Positions 1-7,345 of a stretch of 32,021 nt of DNA are shown in pieces; positions within the stretch are counted from its first letter, which is position 1, and every line of letters starts with the position of its first letter. Origin of the DNA: an uncultured Capnocytophaga sp. (GTDB taxonomy: Bacteria > Bacteroidota > Bacteroidia > Flavobacteriales > Flavobacteriaceae); the NCBI RefSeq assembly GCF_938029845.1, contig NZ_CALHGG010000104.1, forward strand, positions 1-32,021. Reading direction: 5' to 3'. Position numbers and translations under genes: made by a program. The notes below the pieces were generated by a model, which ran no database searches, was not told the origin of the DNA, and saw only the letters and a program-made list of their open reading frames with translations.

Positions 1-8
1 TAAAAAAA

Positions 9-503
9 TTATTCGTCCCAATCTATAGAAAGAATTTCTCCTGAGAGGGCGAACTGTACGGAGATAACTTCCTCTTTTTCGACCTCTTCTCCATAATAAG
101 GAGCAAAGTACATATCTACATCAGCCTCTTCCTCTTGGGGATACCAAAGGTCAATAATATCTAGCTCCAATTCACTAATGAAAGTTTCGATATCATGGGG
201 TGCCTCTTTTGTTTTTTCCTTGAAGTGATTGAAATAGTCAGGGTGCTCTTTTAGATATTGTATAAGGGCTTTTCGTGCTTCCTCTTCTCTCTTGGATAGG
301 TTCTTTATAAAAGCTTCAAAAGCATCTAAGCGTTCTTTCAAGAGGTCATCTCCTTTAGAAAACCAGAAAGATACCCAGATAATACTATCTTTGTAAGGGA
401 TTTCTTGTTCCCAAAGGACATCATAAGAATCACCTTCAATGAGTCCTTCCACAGAGGAAGTGTCTAAGGCACCGAAATAAGGGTGTATCAGCTTTGTTGC
501 CAT
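9..503 (-). CDS. DUF2004-like hypothetical protein
   Basis: Protein of 164 residues with no signal peptide or membrane segment, so probably cytoplasmic. It begins with MATKLIHPYFG, has a charged helical middle (about residues 55-105) and ends in a very acidic tail (about 120-164). The start (HPYFG followed by a short beta-rich stretch) and the acidic tail resemble the DUF2004 family, whose function is unknown; this match is from memory. Its ATG lies 11 bases after the miaB stop and no promoter is visible between them, so it is probably the second gene of a miaB transcript. No catalytic motif can be named. Confidence 0.65.
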   Translation of the reverse strand: MATKLIHPYFGALDTSSVEGLIEGDSYDVLWEQEIPYKDSIIWVSFWFSKGDDLLKERLDAFEAFIKNLSKREEEARKALIQYLKEHPDYFNHFKEKTKEAPHDIETFISELELDIIDLWYPQEEEADVDMYFAPYYGEEVEKEEVISVQFALSGEILSIDWDE

Positions 504-514
504 AGGATTATATA

Positions 515-1960
515 TTAGTTCATATCACTATATCCCACCGCTTCCCCGATGAGGGTGGTGGAGGTACAGTTGGTTATTTTTACATTGACAAAATCGCCCA
601 CCTTGTATTGTTCTTTGGGGAATACCACTACTGTGTTCTGGGTGTTGCGTCCCATCCATTCTTTGTCGGATTTCTTGGAGTTACCCTCTATGAGCACCTC
701 TACGGTTTTGCCTACTTGGGCTTGCGTACGGTAGAGGCTGTGCTTTTGTTGCAGGTCAATGATTTCAGTTAGGCGACGTTTCTTAACTTCATCGGGTACA
801 TCATCCGCAATCTTGCGTGCTGCCAAGGTGCCAGGGCGTTCAGAGTAGGCAAACATGAAGCCAAAGTCATATTTGACATATTCCATAAGGGAAAGTGTAT
901 CTTGGTGATCTTCCTCTGTTTCTGTAGGGAAGCCTGTGATCATATCCTGAGAGATGGCACATTCGGGTATGCGCTCACGAATACCATCAATCAGAGCGAA
1001 GTACTCCTCTCGGGTATGCAAGCGGTTCATGGCCTTAAGGATACGGTTACTACCACTTTGTACAGGTAGGTGTATATATTTGCAAATATTATGATGCTTG
1101 GCCATAGTGTCAATTACATCCAAGGTCATATCCTGAGGGTTGGAAGTGGAGAAGCGAATACGCATCTTGGGAAACTGAGTGGCTACCATATCCAAAAGTT
1201 TGGCAAAATTCACAGCAGTAACCTTTTGTATATCAGTAGCTTTGTCAAAATCCTTTTTCAGCCCACCCCCATACCATAGGTAGCTATCCACATTCTGCCC
1301 TAGCAAGGTAACTTCTTTAAATCCACGTTCCCAAAGGTCTTCTATCTCATGGATAATGGAATGTGGATCTCGGCTGCGCTCCCTACCACGGGTAAAGGGG
1401 ACAATGCAGAAAGTACACATATTATCACACCCACGAGTGATAGAAACGAAAGCGGTAACTCCATTGCTATTGAGACGAATAGGGGAAATATCAGCATAGG
1501 TCTCATCACGAGAGAGAAGTACATTGACCGCATCACGACCATTATCCACCTCCTCCAAGAGATTGGGTAAGTCCTTATATGCATCAGGGCCTACGACTAA
1601 GTCCACGATATGTTCTTCCTCCAAGAACTGATGCTTGAGGCGTTCGGCCATACAGCCCAGTACCCCCACCTTCATAGCAGGCTTGTGTCGCTTTACAGCA
1701 TTGAATTGTTCGAGGCGCTTGCGAATGGTTTGTTCGGCCTTTTCTCGCACTGAACAGGTGTTGATCAGTACCAAATCCGCCTCGTGTAGGTCTTCCGTAG
1801 TATTGAAGCCCACCTTGTGTAGGATAGAAGCGACAATCTCGCTATCAGAGAAATTCATCTGACAGCCATAACTTTCTATATAGAGTTTGCGTGTATTCTT
1901 AGCATCACCCTCAAGAGAGAGGGGGGCACCTTGTCGAGTTTCGTCAATTACTTTTTCCAT
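515..1960 (-). CDS. miaB: tRNA-2-methylthio-N6-dimethylallyladenosine synthase MiaB
   Basis: Radical-SAM methylthiotransferase that adds a methylthio group to position 2 of i6A37 in tRNAs reading UNN codons. Counting from the ATG at 1960 (481 residues), the N-terminal UPF0004 domain carries the three cysteines of the auxiliary iron-sulphur cluster at about C33 (GCQMN), C69 (INTCSVR) and C103 (LGCMAE). The radical-SAM motif CDNMCTFC gives C178, C182 and C185. A TRAM RNA-binding domain occupies about the last 65 residues. The codon just before the ATG is TTG and gives an extra Met in an open-frame reading; ATG is the better choice. Length fits the family. It is the first gene of a probable two-gene operon. 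Confidence 0.97.
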   Translation of the reverse strand: MEKVIDETRQGAPLSLEGDAKNTRKLYIESYGCQMNFSDSEIVASILHKVGFNTTEDLHEADLVLINTCSVREKAEQTIRKRLEQFNAVKRHKPAMKVGVLGCMAERLKHQFLEEEHIVDLVVGPDAYKDLPNLLEEVDNGRDAVNVLLSRDETYADISPIRLNSNGVTAFVSITRGCDNMCTFCIVPFTRGRERSRDPHSIIHEIEDLWERGFKEVTLLGQNVDSYLWYGGGLKKDFDKATDIQKVTAVNFAKLLDMVATQFPKMRIRFSTSNPQDMTLDVIDTMAKHHNICKYIHLPVQSGSNRILKAMNRLHTREEYFALIDGIRERIPECAISQDMITGFPTETEEDHQDTLSLMEYVKYDFGFMFAYSERPGTLAARKIADDVPDEVKKRRLTEIIDLQQKHSLYRTQAQVGKTVEVLIEGNSKKSDKEWMGRNTQNTVVVFPKEQYKVGDFVNVKITNCTSTTLIGEAVGYSDMN

Positions 1961-1963
1961 CAA

Positions 1964-2432
1964 AAGGTTGTTGTTTTAAGGGGGCAAAATTAAGGAAAAA
2001 AAACGAGATAAACACCTGTGGAGAATTGTTAATTGTTAAGGGCAATTATTAATAACCCGTTTGCAAATGGACCAATGTAAGTATGCCTTGAAAATAAAAG
2101 GTAAAACCACACAAGTATGAGTTAAAATCAGCCTAAACTCCTAGAGGGGAATCGCATTCTTCTAAGTGAAACCAAGGGAGAAATCTTTTTAAAACGTTCA
2201 AAAGAATCTTGATTGTATCCATATTTATAGAGGAAAGATAGGAATAATTTGTCAATTAGTAAATTTCCCAGTGTTTGCTTTGTAGAAGGCTTTTTGTGTT
2301 GAGGACTTCTATAAACACACTATCTTATCTACCGATTGGCAAGTACTTCCTCCTCCTTGTAAGTAAGTCGCCAAGGCGAGTATGTCATGAGGGAGGTTAT
2401 TGTAAGTAAATTATAGTTATATCATACTCAAG
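1964..2432. other. 469-base gap between ilvA end and miaB start
   Basis: No convincing gene. The miaB promoter lies at the left end. A 29-codon minus-strand open frame (2133-2222) has no recognisable product. Near 2348-2398 a CCTCC/GGAGG pair encloses the perfect palindrome TCGCCAAGGCGA; this could be the ilvA 3' structure, although it lacks a T-tract. The bases around it (AAGTCGC and GCGAGTATGT) recur in the structured element at 15024-15052. The rest is AT-rich without visible structure. Confidence 0.5.
1985..1992 (-). promoter_or_regulatory. miaB promoter, -7 box
   Basis: On the minus strand TAATTTTG matches the Bacteroidota -7 consensus TAnnTTTG exactly and lies about 25 bases upstream of the miaB ATG. 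The -33 element is poor. Confidence 0.6.
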
Positions 2433-3635
2433 TTATCTAGTCAGAGTGATTTCGTAATTTTTTTCACGGAAGGCTTGGGTGAGTTTCTCTATATGAGCTA
2501 GTCCATTGGTTTCCACAGTGACTTGTACCTCGATATCACGGAATCGGGAAAGGTTTTTGAACTGATTATGAGCGAGCTTGACTACATTGGCACCCTCTTG
2601 AGCAATAATCTGTGTGATTTTAGCCAACTCTCCAGGTCTGTCCTGAATACTCACTGAGAAGTTGAAGATTCTGTTTCGGCTTATTAATCCCTTATTAATC
2701 ATGGAAGAGATCATCAGTACATCGATATTGCCGCCACTGACCACAGGAGCCACTTTTTTGTTCTTTTGGTGGAGCCTTTTAAGGGCAGCCATAGGAAGGA
2801 CACCAGAGTTTTCAGCGATAATCTTATGTTTTTCCACCAATAGGAGGAAAGCCTCCATCAGCTCATAGTCCGAGATGGTGATAATTTCATCAACATATTC
2901 CTTGATATACTCAAAGTTGATTTCCCCAATGCGCTTCACAGCTGTACCATCAGCGATGGTATTGGCTTCGGGGAGTTCTACCGCTTTATTTTCCTTCATT
3001 GCCTCCAGGGCAGAGGCAGCTCCGGCGGGTTCTACTCCAATGATGCGAATAGAAGGTTTGATGAGCTTGGCCGCACAAGCAATTCCTGAGATAAGGCCAC
3101 CACCACCGATAGGCACCAAGATGATATCCATATCCGGAGCTTCTTCCAAGATTTCTAAGGCAATAGTACCTTGTCCTTCCAATACATCTTCATCGTTAAA
3201 GGGGTGAACAAAGACATAGCCTTCTTTGGCTTCTAACTCTTTTGCTTTTTTATAAGCATCGTCATATACATCGCCATAGAGGACTACCTCAGCGCCATAC
3301 TTACGAGTGGATTCCACCTTGATCAGCGGGGTAGATTTAGGCATGACGATTACGGCTTTGATACCCAGTTTCTTAGCTGCATAAGCAACCCCTTGTGCAT
3401 GGTTTCCAGCAGAAGAGGCAATGACCCCTCTTTTCTTTTCCTCGGGGGAGAGCTTTAGGATTTTATTGAAAGCTCCACGAATCTTGAAAGAGCCTGTTTT
3501 TTGTAGGTTTTCAGGTTTGATAAATACTTTATTTCCAGATTCCTCTGAGAAAATAGGGCTGTAGATGAGCTTGGTGCTCAAGAGTACTTGAGAGAGATGT
3601 TCTCTGGCGGAGATAAAATCATCTAAAGTGTGCAT
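2433..3635 (-). CDS. ilvA: threonine ammonia-lyase (threonine dehydratase)
   Basis: PLP enzyme that deaminates threonine to 2-oxobutanoate, the first committed step to isoleucine. From the chosen ATG it has 400 residues. The PLP lysine is K51 in KTGSFKIRGA; SSAGNHAQG and the glycine loop GGGGLISG bind the cofactor phosphate. A C-terminal ACT-like regulatory domain spans about residues 318-400 (FSVSIQDRPGELAKI), fitting the ~400-residue form with one ACT domain. The open frame runs 62 codons further upstream, but that part lies inside ssrA and its terminator, so MHTLDDF at 3635 is the real start. Only 36 bases separate this ATG from the ssrA terminator, leaving little space for a promoter. Confidence 0.95.
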   Translation of the reverse strand: MHTLDDFISAREHLSQVLLSTKLIYSPIFSEESGNKVFIKPENLQKTGSFKIRGAFNKILKLSPEEKKRGVIASSAGNHAQGVAYAAKKLGIKAVIVMPKSTPLIKVESTRKYGAEVVLYGDVYDDAYKKAKELEAKEGYVFVHPFNDEDVLEGQGTIALEILEEAPDMDIILVPIGGGGLISGIACAAKLIKPSIRIIGVEPAGAASALEAMKENKAVELPEANTIADGTAVKRIGEINFEYIKEYVDEIITISDYELMEAFLLLVEKHKIIAENSGVLPMAALKRLHQKNKKVAPVVSGGNIDVLMISSMINKGLISRNRIFNFSVSIQDRPGELAKITQIIAQEGANVVKLAHNQFKNLSRFRDIEVQVTVETNGLAHIEKLTQAFREKNYEITLTR

Positions 3636-3671
3636 ATAGAAGTTTTTAAAGTCATTGTCTTGATAAAAAGC

Positions 3672-3701
3672 AAAAAACCATTCCCTCGAAGGAGGGAATG
3701 G
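3672..3701 (-). terminator. ssrA intrinsic terminator
   Basis: Perfect 10-base-pair stem (3678-3687 with 3692-3701) and a 4-base loop, followed on the minus strand by six T. It lies 12 bases past the tmRNA 3' end. Confidence 0.92.
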
Positions 3702-3712
3702 CTTTATATAAG

Positions 3713-4113
3713 TGGAGTCGGAGAGATTCGAACTCTCGTCCAAACAAGTAACCACAAGGCTTTCTACACGCTTAGTTCCCGTTTGTTTTTCGTGGTCGTG
3801 CTGAGCGGGAACGCCCCACACTACCCTTAGCTTCTGTAAGAGCTGAACCTAATGGAAGAAGCCACCACAAGGTTCCATGTTGATTTTAATGGTGTCTCTT
3901 TTGCGACGAGCCATCAACAAGGGCTTTCAGAGACATCTCGCCTCCCTACCTTGTAGGGACTTAGCCAGAAATCCTACTATAATTCAGATTAGGCAGCAAG
4001 AGCGTAGTTATTCTCGCCATTTAAAGTGTTGAAACAGAGATTATCGAGCATTAGCTTCATAGCTCGGCGTGCTTACTTTATGCTTAGGCTTGCTGTCAAA
4101 ACCAGTCGACCCC
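3713..4113 (-). ncRNA. ssrA: transfer-messenger RNA (tmRNA)
   Basis: Rescues stalled ribosomes by trans-translation. The tRNA-like ends pair perfectly: 5' GGGGTCG (4113-4107) with 3' CGACTCC (3720-3714), then discriminator A at 3713. The T-arm is visible as GAGAGTTCGAATCTCTC, and the 5' end has the usual GACTGGTTTTGACAG sequence. The CCA tail is not encoded (CTT follows), so it must be added after transcription. The tag frame starts with GGC at 4018 and ends with TAA at 3989, giving GENNYALAA after the charged alanine, a typical flavobacterial tag ending in the ALAA protease signal. About 401 nt, usual for a one-piece tmRNA. Confidence 0.97.
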
Positions 4114-4130
4114 CATAGAGTAATTCGCGG

Positions 4131-4138
4131 CAAAATTA
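4131..4138 (-). promoter_or_regulatory. ssrA promoter, -7 box
   Basis: TAATTTTG on the minus strand ends 17 bases upstream of the mature tmRNA 5' end. This implies a short leader of about 10-12 nt removed by RNase P. No clear -33 box at the ideal distance. Confidence 0.6.
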
Positions 4139-4195
4139 CGAGTTATTTTTAAAAGAAGATATTTTTTAACAAATATTTGAGTTTGTAGAGGTGCC

Positions 4196-4216
4196 ATTTA
4201 TTGCATCTTAACGAAT
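4196..4216 (+). repeat. dispersed palindromic repeat, family B, copy 1
   Basis: A 21-base stretch around TTGCATCTTAACGAAT that is identical at 20 of 21 positions to 12803-12823. Here the left arm is diverged, but AGGTGCC...GCATCT can still pair, with one G-T pair, around the same TTTA loop. Confidence 0.6.
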
Positions 4217-4324
4217 CAGAGATTATATAGCTGTTTTAATCTTTCGAGGCATACTAATAAACAATGACTAGAGACCAATCCGTTATATAGTATTTGTCAC
4301 TGCTCACTAGCCGTTTGTCACTAG

Positions 4325-4537
4325 TCATGACTCATGATGTAGGTTTTCTCTTTTTCTTACCTCATAAAGGGAGAAGCCTGCCGAAGCTACATTGAGCAGG
4401 GCAGTGAAGATTAAGAGGAAGGTATTTAGCAAGGAGGTTCCTCCACTTACTATGCGATAGGTGATAACAGCGCAGAAGAAAATGAGACAGAACACAAAGT
4501 AAAAACTTCTGGCGTCTTTTCTTAAAAAGGATTTCAT
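4325..4537 (-). CDS. small two-helix membrane protein
   Basis: Seventy residues: a basic start (MKSFLRKDAR), two hydrophobic segments (about residues 12-30 and 35-56) joined by a short SGGTS turn, and a charged tail. This suggests an inner-membrane hairpin protein with both ends in the cytoplasm. I do not recognise a family. A textbook Bacteroidota promoter stands 37 bases upstream, which supports it as a real gene. It is transcribed separately from the similar-sized gene at 4614-4796. Confidence 0.65.
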   Translation of the reverse strand: MKSFLRKDARSFYFVFCLIFFCAVITYRIVSGGTSLLNTFLLIFTALLNVASAGFSLYEVRKRENLHHES

Positions 4538-4573
4538 AGGTCTGGTTTTTTACAAATTATTGGATTGCCTTGG

Positions 4574-4604
4574 CAAAGATACGATTTTTGATGCCAAAAA
4601 TCAA
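4574..4604 (-). promoter_or_regulatory. Promoter of the 70-residue membrane protein gene
   Basis: Minus strand: TTG (4604-4602), 20 bases, TATCTTTG (4581-4574). Both boxes and the spacing match the Bacteroidota consensus, about 37 bases before the ATG. Confidence 0.82.
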
Positions 4605-4613
4605 GTAATTTCA

Positions 4614-4796
4614 CTAAGAAATTTTTACTTTTTGTCTTTTGTCTTTCACTCTTTTATAGAGCTCTATGATACATAGAATTGTAAGAAGGGCGTAGAAAAT
4701 AGGGGCTAGTACACGACCTGACACCACCTCATTGGGTAGTTTGAGCAGTATAAAAGGGAATAAACCCACAAGGGAAAGGGATAATAGCTTTTTCAT
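4614..4796 (-). CDS. small membrane protein, hypothetical
   Basis: Sixty residues with MKKLLSLSLVGLFPFILLKL at the start (signal-like or a first membrane helix), a second hydrophobic segment at about residues 29-46 and a strongly basic tail (KRVKDKRQKVK). No family recognised. Upstream only a weak TAACTTCG -7-like box is visible (4830-4837). The stop lies 9 bases upstream of the next gene's -33 box, so the pair is tightly packed. Less certain than its neighbour. Confidence 0.5.
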   Translation of the reverse strand: MKKLLSLSLVGLFPFILLKLPNEVVSGRVLAPIFYALLTILCIIELYKRVKDKRQKVKIS

Positions 4797-4958
4797 GATT
4801 TGATTGGTAAATGGGTTAATTGTGGGGACGAAGTTACGAAAAAGAATTCAGAAAAAATTATTTTTAACTATTTTCCGTCAAAAAGTAAAATAACTTTCCC
4901 TTATTGTAGCTAGTTTAAAATTTAACTTCAAAAAATAGGAAAATTAATAGAAAATACG

Positions 4959-4966
4959 TAGTTTTG
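4959..4966 (+). promoter_or_regulatory. Probable promoter, -7 box, for the gene at 4993
   Basis: TAGTTTTG fits TAnnTTTG and ends 26 bases before the first ATG. No good -33 box. Confidence 0.5.
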
Positions 4967-4992
4967 TGCCTTAGTTGCTAAATTAACCATTA

Positions 4993-6069
4993 ATGATTAT
5001 GAAAAGAATTTTTATAGCTTTCTTCCTCTTAGCAGGAGCTACCCTTTGGGCACAAAATCCAGTGGAGAAACATATATTGGCGAGTAAGTATGCGGTGGAC
5101 TCTATTGTAGCAGCGCAGAAAGCATATTTGTTCAAGCAATTATCTTCGGTGGAGGATCTCTTGGAACAACAGAAGATTTCCCAGGAACAGGCCGAGCAGA
5201 TGAAAAAGGATTTTAAAGAACGCTCTAAGCAACGTACCCAGCAGTTGATCTATGCGCAGGCACAAACCCTTCAAGGACAATTGGATAAGGAACTGAAGGC
5301 CTTACCGGCTGATAGTCTGAAGGTTACTTCTGATACCCTTGCCTCCTCTTCTGAGGCTTACCAAAAGGCGGTGGCTCAGGTGGATTCTTTGGCACAACGT
5401 CAAGAGGCTAATAAATACATACGCCGCTATATCAACAGGGGAGATGTTTATTTGCCTTATCTGGCTTTGGGTGTACTCAATCTAAGTTCTGCTGAACATT
5501 TTGGCGACAAGCGTTTGAGTCCGCTCGGTTCTAAGTCTTTCGAGCTGGGGCTCTATACCAATTTTCGTCTTAGGAAAAATGACAATCTGCTACACCTGAA
5601 CTTTGGTGTCTCTTGGCTATATGAGAACTTCAAGATACGAGGCAACTACTATTATGACCGACAGGCAGGTAATACGCAGTTAACTCCCTATGATAGTGAA
5701 CTGACTAAGTCCAAGTTCCGAGCACATTACCTAATTATTCCCATAGATATAGAATGGGATTTTTCCAAAGATAAAATCCATAGGAATGTATCCTATTTCC
5801 AAACCCATGAAAATCTGTACTTGGGGGTAGGTGCTTTTGTAGGTCTTTTGCTTGATTCCAGCCAAAAGATCAATTACCAGCAGCAAGGGGATGTCTATAA
5901 AACAATCATCCGTAAGGATCTCTATACCAATCTATGGACTTATGGTCTCTCGGCTCATATTGGGGTCAAGGGCTGGAGTCTCTATGGTCGTTATAGCCTC
6001 GCCCCTCTCTTTACAAATAACCCCAAAGGTGAATATCCTTTTATGATAGGTATACGAGCAGGACGATAA
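4993..6069 (+). CDS. exported protein with coiled coil and probable beta-barrel
   Basis: 358 residues. The signal peptide is MKRIFIAFFLLAGATLWAQ, and the ATG at 4999 gives the cleaner start. About residues 25-145 are rich in Q, K, E and A and predict as coiled coil. From about 150 to the end it is rich in aromatic and alternating residues (for example YLPYLALGVLNL, LHLNFGVSWLYENF, LGVGAFVGLLLD), as expected for a small outer-membrane barrel. I do not recognise a named family. It is followed after 76 bases, occupied by a 7-base repeat array, by another exported protein on the same strand; the two may be co-transcribed. Confidence 0.8.
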   Translation: MIMKRIFIAFFLLAGATLWAQNPVEKHILASKYAVDSIVAAQKAYLFKQLSSVEDLLEQQKISQEQAEQMKKDFKERSKQRTQQLIYAQAQTLQGQLDKELKALPADSLKVTSDTLASSSEAYQKAVAQVDSLAQRQEANKYIRRYINRGDVYLPYLALGVLNLSSAEHFGDKRLSPLGSKSFELGLYTNFRLRKNDNLLHLNFGVSWLYENFKIRGNYYYDRQAGNTQLTPYDSELTKSKFRAHYLIIPIDIEWDFSKDKIHRNVSYFQTHENLYLGVGAFVGLLLDSSQKINYQQQGDVYKTIIRKDLYTNLWTYGLSAHIGVKGWSLYGRYSLAPLFTNNPKGEYPFMIGIRAGR

Positions 6070-6078
6070 TAATGATAA

Positions 6079-6141
6079 GTGATTAGTTGTTAGTCATTAG
6101 TCATTAGTCACTATTCGTTAGTTATTGGTTATTAATCATTA
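6079..6141 (+). repeat. heptamer array (consensus GTCATTA)
   Basis: Nine consecutive 7-base units: GTGATTA, GTTGTTA, GTCATTA twice, GTCACTA, TTCGTTA, GTTATTG, GTTATTA, ATCATTA. The array fills almost the whole gap and stops 4 bases before the ATG of the next gene. Confidence 0.85.
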
Positions 6142-6145
6142 GTTT

Positions 6146-6967
6146 ATGCGTTTTCTCTTCTTTCTCTTTGCGCTCCCTTGTTTGGCGCAACAGCAGGTTC
6201 TCTCTGTAAAGGGGGCTCCTGTTGAATATGTAAATATAGGCGTAGTAGGCACTACCAAAGGGCTTATCACCAACGAATATGGAGAATTCTCCTTGGAGCG
6301 CCTTTCGGTAGCTCCTACCGATAGTATCTACTTTTCTCACTTGAGTTATAAGCGTAAGGTGCTGTTGGCTAAGGATATACAAAAGAAAATAGTCTTGCAG
6401 GAGGCTGATATAAAGCTTCCTGAGGCTTCTTTTACCCTGCAGAAACCCAATCTATACACAATCAGGGGTAAGGGTGTTCCCTCTGTCTTTAAGCTCTATG
6501 GTGAGATGAAAGACGGTTTTGAACCTACAAGTGATAGGCAGTATCTCAACTCAGAGATAGGTGATTTTCTCACTCTCAAGCATGATGCACGACTTACGGA
6601 ATTTAGCATTGATGTACACCGAAGTGATTTCTATATGGCGGTGCTGCGGGTGGTGGTCTATCAGACAGATAAGGAACACAAGGTCTTCACGCCTTTGCTC
6701 AAAGAGCCTATTTATATAGAGGTATTCCCCAGTGCAGAGCCACAGACTTTCTCACGTAAGATTTCTGTATTTGTTCCCAAGGGCGAGGCATGGGTAGGAA
6801 TACAATTTGTTGAGATGCGAGGCAAGGACTATGACAGATTCTTCTTTCCCTCTACAATTAACACCTGCTACATACGCTTCACCGATGGAAAAATACGCCC
6901 TCTAAATAAGCGCTTAGGGATTCCTTTCTCTGTCAAAGGGTATGACTACATAGTGGTTAATGAATAG
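6146..6967 (+). CDS. exported protein with CarboxypepD_reg-like domain
   Basis: 273 residues. Short signal peptide (MRFLFFLFALPCLAQ), then at about residues 18-90 a domain with the pattern of a carboxypeptidase-like regulatory (CarboxypepD_reg) fold: APVEYVNIGVVGTTKGLITNEYGEFSL. The remaining 180 residues look all-beta (sandwich-like) and show no catalytic motif. Such proteins are common at the Bacteroidota cell surface and often precede barrels or bind other envelope proteins. Function unknown. The only nearby partner is the exported protein upstream on the same strand. Confidence 0.8.
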   Translation: MRFLFFLFALPCLAQQQVLSVKGAPVEYVNIGVVGTTKGLITNEYGEFSLERLSVAPTDSIYFSHLSYKRKVLLAKDIQKKIVLQEADIKLPEASFTLQKPNLYTIRGKGVPSVFKLYGEMKDGFEPTSDRQYLNSEIGDFLTLKHDARLTEFSIDVHRSDFYMAVLRVVVYQTDKEHKVFTPLLKEPIYIEVFPSAEPQTFSRKISVFVPKGEAWVGIQFVEMRGKDYDRFFFPSTINTCYIRFTDGKIRPLNKRLGIPFSVKGYDYIVVNE

Positions 6968-7033
6968 TGAAAAGCAAGAAGGTAAAGAATAATAATGCCC
7001 AACTTCTTAGGCAACTTAAAACTTAAAAAATCC

Positions 7034-7065
7034 TTGACAACCCCCTCCCAAATGTTGTATCTTTG
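7034..7065 (+). promoter_or_regulatory. strong promoter P1 upstream of thrA
   Basis: TTGAC (7034), then TATCTTTG (7058-7065), with 21 bases between TTG and TATC. At 7069-7094 a bulged hairpin (TCC...GGA enclosing AATTCA/TGAGTT) followed by TTTTTT could end the transcript at once. The unit may therefore be a very short RNA or a relic. Confidence 0.65.
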
Positions 7066-7115
7066 CACTCCAATTCAGTTTTGAGTTTGGATTTTTTAGT
7101 TTTAAGTTAATTAGC

Positions 7116-7187
7116 AAATTGACATATTGTCTCATTGGTAAATTGGCAAATTGTCTCATTAATAAATTGGCAAATTACCTTATTAGC
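7116..7187 (+). repeat. three 24-base tandem repeats
   Basis: Units at 7116-7139, 7140-7163 and 7164-7187, each beginning AAATTG and built of words such as GGCAAATTG and TCTCATT. The same words recur in gaps at 15975-16015, 21611-21650 and 29961-30025. Confidence 0.8.
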
Positions 7188-7210
7188 AAAATTTTTTTCT
7201 TTATTTATGG

Positions 7211-7237
7211 TTGAATAAAAGAAAATTTGTATATTTG
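7211..7237 (+). promoter_or_regulatory. thrA promoter P2
   Basis: TATATTTG at 7230-7237 is a perfect -7 box; the nearest TTG (7211) is 16 bases away, shorter than usual. It predicts a thrA leader of about 100 bases. Confidence 0.6.
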
Positions 7238-7345
7238 CAGCCTTAATTAACGTAAGACAGTTGTTGATGATTAATATTGATAGGATTAATATTAGATAGT
7301 TAATCACTGTTCACTAATTTTGTTATTCACTATTCACTTAAATAT

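Larger units (their letters stand above)
6968..7345 (+). other. 378-base gap and thrA leader
   Basis: Contains two promoters (7034-7065 and 7211-7237), a 24-base tandem repeat and, in the leader of the second promoter, a ten-codon frame MINIDRINIR (7267-7299) with four ATT isoleucine codons. The frame lies in a repeated GATTAATATT motif, so it may be chance. No terminator or antiterminator pair is visible between it and thrA. Confidence 0.5.

Noticed and set aside
1070..1279. Plus-strand open frames inside miaB and other shadows of core genes
   Set aside because: They are antisense to clearly conserved proteins and have no domains or promoters of their own.
2133..2222. 29-codon minus-strand frame in the miaB/ilvA gap (starts MDTIKILLN)
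   Set aside because: No convincing promoter, no recognised family, and a frame of this length is expected by chance.
3636..3821. 62-codon N-terminal extension of ilvA
   Set aside because: It lies in the tmRNA gene and its terminator; the family's N-terminus fits the ATG at 3635.
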